A stretch of 12,620 nt of DNA from Amoebophrya sp. AT5.2 (lineage: Eukaryota > Sar > Dinophyceae > Syndiniales > Amoebophryaceae), in the NCBI GenBank assembly GCA_005223375.1, contig RXOD01005757.1, positions 1 to 12,620 of the forward strand. The letters run 5' to 3'. The position numbers and the translations under genes are program-made. Below, piece by piece: positions 6,870 through 12,620 of the stretch. The notes under the pieces were generated by a model that worked only from the letters and a program-made list of their open reading frames with translations, did no database searches and was not told the DNA's origin. Positions within the stretch are counted from its first letter, which is position 1, and each line of letters opens with the position of its first letter.

Positions 6870-8480
6870 TCAGACTAGTCCTTCTATTTTGTGGAAGTAC
6901 TGTTCTTGGAACCTATTCAGCCGAAAGCCTTTCAAAATTGTGTCCGACTGTGCTTCTTCCAAAACTAGATCTGCGGTTAGTCTTCCTGCTGCTGGCGCCA
7001 ACCCCAGTCCGTGTCCGGAATATCCGGCGGAGACAATGACGTTTTTTCTGTCAGATCCGCGTCCTGCCGAGACGTAGTCGATCACTGGCACCATGTCTGG
7101 CGTAATATCGATCCACCCTGCCCACGAATGCGATATTTTCCTCCTTGAAGCGCCCGCCGGGCGAAGGGGATGGGGAAACAACTCCCTCAGCAGTCCCTCC
7201 GCCCTTTCCAGCCGAGCCCCGTTCGGTTCCGGACACTCATGCTTCGCCGGCGACGGAAACGACGCCCGGCGGAGTTTCAACTTCGTTTGCCCGATGAACT
7301 GCCGCAGGTGGGGGACAAACCGCGGGCCGTACAAAAGAGTCTCCAACCCCAGATCGTGTTCCTCGCGCGCTCCGCCGTCCGCGAAAGTCAACAGCTTCCC
7401 GCACGGATGCGATCGGAACGAGAGTCCGTGGCACCAGAAAGTGGGCACCGGCGTGGAGGTTTCATCACGACTAGCAGGCGGCGATGAAGTTGCTGAACCT
7501 GACGCTGGCGCGGACGACGAACAGAAGCCTGCCGGCGCCTCCACCTTCCCGGCCGTCGCGTGAAGCCGCAGACTGGGGTAGTCCTGCAGTCCGTTGCGGC
7601 GCAGGAACTCTGGCGCCCAGCCGGCCGTCGCGATCACCACTTTGTCGGTGGTGAGCGTTCCTTGACGCTCCCGCTCGAGGTACCGCAACAGGACATCGCC
7701 GTCCTCCTGCTGCGAGATGGAGAGGATCTCGCATCCCAGGGCCACGTCCAGATCGACCCCGTTTTGCTGCGCGAGCGAAGCGGTCCGGCGCGCGAGCGCC
7801 ACCGTTGCCTTGTGAGGGTCCACACTCCCGTCGTCCGGCGTGTAGCATGCATGGTAGTCCATGCGCGTCTTGTTTCCTCCACCACCGCGCAAAGATGTTG
7901 GATCGAACCCCGGCAAAAGTGCTGCAAGCTTCTCCCTACTTTCAATCATCTCGTACCGGACACCATGGTCCCGCTCCGCACGCTCCGCCCACGCACGGAC
8001 CCTGCGCCCCTTCGCAACGTCCTCCGCCTCGAACACAGCGAGATGGCCTGTTTGCTGCCAGTCAATCGTATCGAACGTCCGCCAAAAGCGCCGCGACTCC
8101 TGCATCAACCCCACCTCTCGAAAGTCGCGTCCCTGCACGCGGACGAATCCCCACGACTTGGCGCTCTGCTCGGCGGCGATCTCATTCCTTCGGTCCACAA
8201 CGAGCAGTCGCATCCCGCCCGCCTTCTTCAGACGTTCGCCAGCGCGGCTCACGAGCGAGTGTGCCGTCGCCCAGCCGATCACGCCGGCGCCGACAATCAC
8301 GACGTCGTAGTGCTCGAAACGTGTATTTATTTTTCCGCCAAAGTGCCGAGACCCGCTCGCCGCGTTCGGCGGTGGAGGAACGCAGGACTTCTGCAGTAGG
8401 GGACCTCGAAGATGCGCAACGACTGGGCATTGCTGCCGTGGCCTTCGGAATGAGAGCCGCGATAGAGCGGGCATTTTCAT
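6870..8480 (-). CDS. Mitochondrially targeted FAD-dependent oxidoreductase, DAO family
   Basis: Predicted flavoenzyme that oxidises an amine or amino acid; the exact substrate cannot be read from sequence. I start at the ATG at 8478-8480 (G at -3), giving 536 residues; a second ATG lies two codons on, and the frame runs up to a GTG at 8522. Residues 1-55 are Arg-rich with no Asp or Glu, typical of a mitochondrial presequence. VVIVGAGVIGWATA carries the FAD-binding GxGxxG at 64-69, and D96 ends the second strand (LLVVD). SWGFVRVQGRD (109-119), YTPDDGSVDPHKAT (213-226), ATAGWAPEF (284-292), SWAGWIDITPDMVPVI (452-467) and SAGYSGHGLGLAP (484-496) are blocks I know from bacterial-type DAO/DadA-like oxidases (PF01266). 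A Ser/Pro-rich insertion at 319-345 is atypical. The core is complete, with no frameshift or intron. Catabolism in mitochondria is inference. Confidence 0.95.
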   Translation of the reverse strand: MKMPALSRLSFRRPRQQCPVVAHLRGPLLQKSCVPPPPNAASGSRHFGGKINTRFEHYDVVIVGAGVIGWATAHSLVSRAGERLKKAGGMRLLVVDRRNEIAAEQSAKSWGFVRVQGRDFREVGLMQESRRFWRTFDTIDWQQTGHLAVFEAEDVAKGRRVRAWAERAERDHGVRYEMIESREKLAALLPGFDPTSLRGGGGNKTRMDYHACYTPDDGSVDPHKATVALARRTASLAQQNGVDLDVALGCEILSISQQEDGDVLLRYLERERQGTLTTDKVVIATAGWAPEFLRRNGLQDYPSLRLHATAGKVEAPAGFCSSSAPASGSATSSPPASRDETSTPVPTFWCHGLSFRSHPCGKLLTFADGGAREEHDLGLETLLYGPRFVPHLRQFIGQTKLKLRRASFPSPAKHECPEPNGARLERAEGLLRELFPHPLRPAGASRRKISHSWAGWIDITPDMVPVIDYVSAGRGSDRKNVIVSAGYSGHGLGLAPAAGRLTADLVLEEAQSDTILKGFRLNRFQEQYFHKIEGLV

Positions 8481-9409
8481 TGCTTGAGGATGATCCACCG
8501 CGATAGGACCGCGATGCTGCACTTCTTGGAAGCGGTAGCTAGTTTCTCCTTGTTAGAAGACAAAAATACCGTACGACTATGACGAGATGGCGAGCTTCAC
8601 TCGATGTCGGTGAAATATTTGCTGGGGCTGGAATGCGACGAAAGAGGAGGACTTGTTGCGATTTAAATTTGGAAGCAAGTTTGGTCGCAACGTATGCTGG
8701 AACCGGCGCTACCACAAATCATCGGAATCGGCACGAAAAAACGTAACTAACAGAACAGGATTGCGAAAGCGAAAAAGAAATGTTACGGCTACTACAAAAA
8801 AAGTGTGCAGCTGTGCTCTCTTTGATGCCTCCTCTCGTCGACTTTTTCGTTTTGTTCTGACGTCCCTCGCGGAGTGCCCAGTCGATATGATGTGTGCCCT
8901 CGCGCTCTCTCACTTATGTATCTATTCAGGTTGAGGCGCTCCTCCGATCGTCGGCAGTTTGTGCGCCACATCCGAGCTCGGGCCGCTTCATGAACACGGC
9001 CCGATCACAGCTTTCGTTTTGCCTCGTTGTATGTCAACCTCTTTGAAGAATCCCACCAGTACCAGGAGTGCAACATATCGTGTCTCCATTTCTATTTGGT
9101 TTTTGCTGCTTCTGGAGAGGCAATCTTCGCATCGGATTGGCATAGAAACATTTGTAGTTGTAGAAAGAAGTGGTATGGCAACTACGATTCGAGGTAGAGC
9201 TGTCAGTCACGAAAGAAAGTGCTAGGTCGGGAAAAAATGACATTCTTCCACTGGCAGATCTTAGATGTTGACGAACTCTTCTTCGACACGAATCTTCGGA
9301 TGGATTAAATTACAGCTATTCATTCATTGATCGATCGATGATGATGTGGTTTCTCGTTTAATAGATTGATATGTCGACTATCCTTTTTCGAATTGTTTGG
9401 AATGTGGAG

Positions 9410-9661
9410 CTAGATCGGCTCGTGCTGTATAGACTTGTAGATTTTCTTCTGTTCTTCTTGATGATGTTCTTCTTTTCCAAGCAGAGCTAGTGGTGCTTTA
9501 CCTGCCATCTTGCTACATACCATACGCTTTATACCTGTGAAATCTTTTTCGGCCCGAGTAGTAATCACTGGCAATCCTACTTCCAAGCGCGGTGCCTTAT
9601 CCACATACAACAACGAGAAGCCGTGATTCGGGGCCTCCTTTCCCGAACGGTGACCCCAAAA
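9410..9661 (-). other. Candidate exon, Lys/Glu-rich, unknown product
   Basis: A minus-strand frame is open from the TAG at 9664-9662 to the TAG at 9410-9412, about 83 codons. No ATG lies near its start; the first is at about 9521-9519. The translation is more protein-like than most frames here (YVDKAPRLEVGLPVITTRAE, later LLGKEEHHQEEQKKIYKS). A GTATGT donor-like string follows the codons for IKRM inside the frame. It could be an exon, a gene remnant or chance. Confidence 0.2.
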
Positions 9662-9992
9662 CTAGGCGCTAGCAAAAGTAAATCGATAAAACAGCGCTCC
9701 TCGGTCCTCCCGCCCCACCACCCTATCAACGAGTCGATCCGATCCTGCCAGAGGCACCCAGTACAAAGGGTGTCCCCAGCAGTTCTCAGATTCTGTTTAC
9801 GAGTAGAAATCTAGGCAGTAACTCTAGGGGGAAGTGCTAGGGTACATCCGTTATCTCCATTCATCATTCCGTAGTTCAAACTATGTGTCGCCTGCACTCC
9901 CCGCCTTCGTTCCACCTCCCTGTCTCTGTCCGTCTACCGACCTGGCAGACCCCAAAAAATATATTTGCTCCAACAACCTCTACCTATCTATG

Positions 9993-10014
9993 TGGAGAAA
10001 TATCAATTTCTCCA
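9993..10014. repeat. Perfect 9-bp hairpin with 4-base loop
   Basis: TGGAGAAAT, loop ATCA, then ATTTCTCCA: a perfect inverted repeat. The right arm continues into CAACAACATCAACAACCTC, and a diverged copy of the right-arm context (TTTGCTCCAACAACCTC) lies just upstream at about 9964-9980. There is no adjacent gene for which it would be an obvious terminator or regulator. Confidence 0.6.
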
Positions 10015-10224
10015 ACAACATCAACAACCTCTTAACACCCCCGCGCACCAAGGCCCAACCGTTTTTTACCGTGGCAAAGCGAGGTCCTGGCTCGCGTCCC
10101 TACGTGTAGCTACGGCTCTTTCTGACATCGAGAGCGACAGGCGACTAGCGTATCAATCTTTCTTTCGGCCTCCGTCCTAGGCGGACAGAATGAACTGGAA
10201 CTCAATCAATGTGCGGTAGATCAT

Positions 10225-10455
10225 CTAGAAAAGAAAGATAGCCCGTCGCCGGTTGTCCCGCGGCAAGAGAACGAACCGTACTACGTGATCGCGCAAAACA
10301 AGTAGACCTCCGTTCCTTCGTTGCTCTAACTCATCGTCATCTTCTATTTTGTTTAGTAAAAAAAATATGGAATGAAGATGCGACTGTGTAATCGGAGTTC
10401 TCAGACCAAAGAAACCCCCTAGCAACTCCGGAGGAGAATGAGAGGAGGGGACCAT
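10225..10455 (-). CDS. Small hypothetical open frame (weak)
   Basis: An ATG-started 76-codon frame on the minus strand with Pro/Leu-rich, then acidic (KIEDDDELEQRR), then basic segments (RDNRRR) before a TAG. The ATG has C at -3 and G at +4, a mediocre context. No family is recognised, and a frame of this length is expected by chance in a window this size. Confidence 0.15.
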   Translation of the reverse strand: MVPSSHSPPELLGGFFGLRTPITQSHLHSIFFLLNKIEDDDELEQRRNGGLLVLRDHVVRFVLLPRDNRRRAIFLF

Positions 10456-10971
10456 TGGAATGGAAGTTCCGATTTCCTGGCCAGTAGATCACACATACTT
10501 ATTTATTCATCTCGTGCTCGTCGCTTCTGAATCGATTAGTTATGACGCGACGGCTTTCTTTTTTTTGGCGGGACTATCAATCTCTACGGCATTTTATCAG
10601 AGTGCTGGCAGTCACTCAGACTTGATCATATATGGCCCGCGAGCGGTGCGCCCGGGTAGCAGTAGCTTCTGGTGTGGTTTAGCAAAATCGAGGCAGAATC
10701 AATCAATTCCAATTCTACGGTTCTGGAAACCTAAAATAGAATGTAGATCGGGAAAAACGGCCTCTACTGAAACGAACTGGCCTCCCGAAGCGAGCAGTCC
10801 GCTCATGATTTGCTGGTGCAGCCATCGGCATACATTGCTCCATAATATGTGACGAACGTGGTTTTCAATCGCAGACGTAGTCAAGTATACGGTGATGTTG
10901 TGGCGAAGGTCCGTCTCTTATAAGTCTTCGTGTGATCCTTTACTCGATCGCAGAGTGCGCCCACTCGCGGC

Positions 10972-11160
10972 ATGGCAAGTAGTACTTACCTCCGCAAATC
11001 AAGCAAGCACCCCGCCCAAAGTAGAGCGCTGATAAGTAAATGCGATAAAGAGGAAATCCTATCGTCTTGTGCTGCCATCGATTCGAGCGAACTGCGTGGA
11101 GGTGCACAACACATTTTCTATGTGAGTATCGGTGATGTGATCGTCCTCAACGTCATCTAA
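10972..11160 (+). CDS. Small hypothetical open frame (weak)
   Basis: A 62-codon plus-strand frame with ATG in good context (GGCATGG). The N-terminus is basic and Ser-rich, and the end is hydrophobic (FYVSIGDVIVLNVI). It stops just before the 29-bp tandem duplication. No homology is recognised, and the length is not beyond chance. Confidence 0.13.
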   Translation: MASSTYLRKSSKHPAQSRALISKCDKEEILSSCAAIDSSELRGGAQHIFYVSIGDVIVLNVI

Positions 11161-11169
11161 AAATTTGTA

Positions 11170-11227
11170 CACGTCGTCGATGAAAAGGTTCCTTTCTGCA
11201 CGTCGCTGATGAAAAGGTTTCTTTCTG
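11170..11227. repeat. 29-bp tandem duplication
   Basis: Two adjacent 29-base copies, 11170-11198 and 11199-11227, share 26 of 29 bases. The core of each is GATGAAAAGGTT (first copy) or TGATGAAAAGGTTT (second), ending in CTTTCTG. The differences are at unit positions 8, 9 and 22. It is non-coding in every frame I consider credible, and looks like a fairly recent local duplication. Confidence 0.85.
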
Positions 11228-11433
11228 TCTAGTCGAACCGATCAAAATCAGCTGTGCCTGCTCTACTAGCTGCAGCCGCTTCCGACCTGCTTACCCGGCA
11301 GGTTTCCGTCCACCGTCCCACATGTATCGACGCTGGTCGGGAAGACCCCTACGACCTCGTCCACTCCGTGCAATAGAATAAGATACGAGCCAAAATTTGA
11401 GCGCGGCTAACAAAAAGAATGCCCCCTCCCAAG

Positions 11434-11934
11434 TCAGCTAATCGCGCACTCACTGCTCAGGAGGGGGTGTGCCCATAGAAGTAAAGAAAGAAGTCGCCAC
11501 ATCAAAGTAGGATAACAAATCACTGTATCTAGTTGTAACTCAAGTTCATCAACGGCTTCGCTTCTTCCCGAGTCAGTGTGTGAAGCAGATCGGGAGAAAT
11601 AAAAAAGTGTCGCGTCGAAGTCGCCGAGGTGGGGATGCACCGTCTTGCATCCCGGAAACTTGTCCGCAGATGCACCCCCGCCCTCCTGCTGACTCGTTAC
11701 AGGGGATAATTCGTGTCGTAACGCTTCAATAGAGAGAGAGAGACAGCCAGCTTGCCTGCTGAAGTTTTGTGGCTCCTTCAGCCGACAAGTTAGTAGCTTT
11801 GCAAGAGAATAGATGAGAAATGAAGTTAGATCATTTGACGCGACCGATTTTGCTAGCCTGAACGAAGCTAGCAGGGTCGTCGTCGTGCGCGCAATGAATA
11901 GGTAGGAGAAATGACCAGTAAAAGCTTGCTCCAT
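11434..11934 (-). CDS. Hypothetical open frame, 166 codons (weak)
   Basis: The longest ATG-started frame in the gene-poor region, with a good context (GTCATGG). It has a hydrophobic N-terminus (FSYLFIA...), a mixed middle and a hydrophobic C-terminal stretch (LMWRLLSLLLWAHPLL) that might be a membrane helix. No family is recognised. At this base composition one frame of such length is not surprising by chance. Its start codon shares the palindrome CATG with a plus-strand frame running the other way, so at most one of the two starts is likely to be real. Confidence 0.22.
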   Translation of the reverse strand: MEQAFTGHFSYLFIARTTTTLLASFRLAKSVASNDLTSFLIYSLAKLLTCRLKEPQNFSRQAGCLSLSIEALRHELSPVTSQQEGGGASADKFPGCKTVHPHLGDFDATLFYFSRSASHTDSGRSEAVDELELQLDTVICYPTLMWRLLSLLLWAHPLLSSECAIS

Positions 11935-12258
11935 GACGGAGAAAGCGAAATCTGTAGATGACCTTAATGGAGAGATGAATAGCAGTCCCCGATACGTTGG
12001 AGAGAACTTAAAAGTGACTTGTTGCTAAAAGAGTCGTCGTCTGCAGGCCGTCCCTGCTCCCGAAAAAGTCTCATTGGAATTGCACAGGCGGCGGCGGAGG
12101 AGCGATTTCAGGCGCTTGGTTCAACCGTCGGGCCTGTTTTGAGTATAGCTCATCGGTTATATGCAGACTGCAACGAGCTTTTCGACGACACGCATCATTT
12201 GACGTACGGAGAGCTACAGCTCTGCATCGCGGAAACGAACCGACGCCACCAGTTGTAG
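11933..12258 (+). pseudogene. Candidate small gene split across two frames (intron or frameshift)
   Basis: A plus-strand ATG at 11933 opens 31 codons starting MTEKAKSVDDLNGEMNSS, ending at TAA 12026-12028. A second frame, open from 11983 to the TAG at 12256-12258, overlaps it and carries an even more protein-like, helical sequence (for example EERFQALGSTVGPVLSIAH and LFDDTHHLTYGELQL). Joining the two needs a one-base shift or removal of a very short intron; GT at 12014 and AG at 12032-12033 are in phase but leave only 20 bases. AATAAA at 12301-12306 lies 43 bases after the stop, where a polyadenylation signal would be. If real, the gene converges on the minus-strand gene ending at 12310. No family is recognised. 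Confidence 0.3.
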
Positions 12259-12300
12259 CACTACAACAAGGTCATACTACATAATGTCTCATTATTATCG

Positions 12301-12306
12301 AATAAA
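12301..12306 (+). terminator. AATAAA polyadenylation-like signal
   Basis: An exact AATAAA hexamer 43 bases beyond the stop codon at 12258. It would serve the candidate plus-strand gene. It sits within a few bases of the end of the opposite-strand gene, and dinoflagellate-type genomes often do without this signal, so the call is weak. Confidence 0.25.
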
Positions 12307-12309
12307 AAA

Positions 12310-12620
12310 CTAAGGCTGTACTAGTACCTCTGCGCCCGCGACCCGTTCTGCCGAGCCGGGCACTGGATTTCCACCACCTGGCCCCACCGCGCTCGGAGGA
12401 GCCCCCGAGCCCGATCCTGGTCCCCCCGAAGAGGCGCCCGTGAGGTGCTGCACGATGTCTCTTGCTCGGCCTGTGTCCTTCGGGTCCATGAAGCTGGCCA
12501 CCAGTTCGGGGTTTTCCACGGCTGCCGCCACCAGGTTTGGGTGCGCCTTCAGGAACGTCTGCATTTGGGCCTGCGTCAGGAACGGGCTGTGGTGTCCTCC
12601 CTGCTGCGGCTGCCCTGCTG
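12310..12620 (-). CDS. 3' end of an unidentified gene, partial at window edge
   Basis: The minus-strand frame is open from the window edge to the TAG at 12310-12312, 102 visible residues; the start lies outside. It begins in a Gln/Gly/His-rich linker, continues with a compact helical segment (PFLTQAQMQTFLKAHPNLVA then VENPELVASFMDP, DIVQHL), and ends in a Gly/Pro/Ser-rich tail. The NPELV and MDP spacing vaguely recalls STI1-like repeats of ubiquilin and Hsp-organising proteins, but this is too short to call. It also contains a KAHP motif like the HP units of the repeat protein at 4869-6239, without a convincing alignment. Base composition is GC-rich like the other real genes, and it shares their orientation. 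Confidence 0.72.
   Translation of the reverse strand, partial: AGQPQQGGHHSPFLTQAQMQTFLKAHPNLVAAAVENPELVASFMDPKDTGRARDIVQHLTGASSGGPGSGSGAPPSAVGPGGGNPVPGSAERVAGAEVLVQP

Larger units (their letters stand above)
8481..12309. other. 3.8 kb gene-poor region
   Basis: No confident gene. It is more AT-rich than the genes and holds only short open frames, of which those at 9410-9661, 10225-10455, 10972-11160, 11434-11934 and 11933-12258 are the most protein-like and are listed separately. I looked for transposase or reverse-transcriptase motifs, long terminal repeats, tRNA A and B boxes and rRNA segments and saw none. Small structures are a 9-bp hairpin at 9993-10014 and a 29-bp tandem duplication at 11170-11227. 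Confidence 0.5.

Noticed and set aside
7908..7923. GGGGTTCGATCC on the minus strand, like a tRNA B box
   Set aside because: It encodes GFDP within the oxidoreductase gene, and no acceptor stem or A box is present.
7560..8399. 279-codon plus-strand open frame
   Set aside because: It lies antisense to the FAD oxidoreductase, which has strong family motifs in the minus-strand frame.
9326..9346. Palindrome-like TTGATCGATCGATGATG
   Set aside because: A short ATCG/ATG simple-sequence run in a spacer; the symmetry follows from the GATC repeats and no partner site is seen.
10460..10852. 130-codon plus-strand open frame with an ATG
   Set aside because: Composition is irregular, with hydrophobic then Ser/Trp/Cys-rich parts, no motif is present, and the length is within chance expectation.
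11387..11396. GAGCCAAAAT, a 10-base match to the reverse complement of the dinoflagellate spliced leader
   Set aside because: The match stops after 10 bases on both sides and no splice donor or adjacent gene fits. A match this short is plausible by chance.
12146..12165. TAGCTCATCGGTTAT, like a tRNA A box
   Set aside because: No B box follows at the right distance and the flanks do not pair as an acceptor stem.

Overview
This is nuclear DNA from a single-celled eukaryote. The genes are long intronless open frames with ATG starts in good Kozak context. One protein begins with a mitochondrial-type presequence, one with a secretory signal peptide, and one ends in a CCCH zinc finger. Spacers are more AT-rich and carry no bacterial signals. 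All five well-supported genes lie on the minus strand, head to tail. Such unidirectional, intron-poor arrays occur in dinoflagellates and their relatives (for example Syndiniales such as Amoebophrya), so an alveolate is my best guess. That is inference; no sequence here fixes the taxon.

Layout, in minus-strand transcription order from the right edge: (1) 12310-12620, the 3' end of a gene that continues past the window. (2) 8481-12309, a long gene-poor stretch with several short open frames, one of which (11933-12258, plus strand) looks like a small split or broken gene. (3) 6870-8480, a mitochondrially targeted FAD-dependent oxidoreductase of the D-amino-acid/sarcosine oxidase (DAO) fold. (4) 4869-6239, a signal-peptide protein built from two kinds of tandem amphipathic-helix repeat. 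(5) 3323-4868, a spacer with three protein-like open frames that may be exons of an unrecognised spliced gene. (6) 1679-3322, an NPPY-type AdoMet methyltransferase with a C-terminal CCCH zinc finger. (7) 504-1241, a low-complexity protein with a C-terminal coiled coil. (8) 1-503, no supported gene.

The genes do not form an obvious pathway: they span metabolism, nucleic-acid modification and a secreted or organelle-lumen repeat protein, and probably sit together only as a co-oriented array. I see no CRISPR array, recognisable transposon, tRNA or rRNA. The most unusual items are the methyltransferase-zinc finger fusion, the nested-repeat secreted protein with its start-deciding TTTTTAG signal, and the possible split genes in the two large spacers. 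Coordinates of the main genes are firm apart from start choice. Function is firm only at family level for the oxidoreductase and methyltransferase, and unknown for the others.
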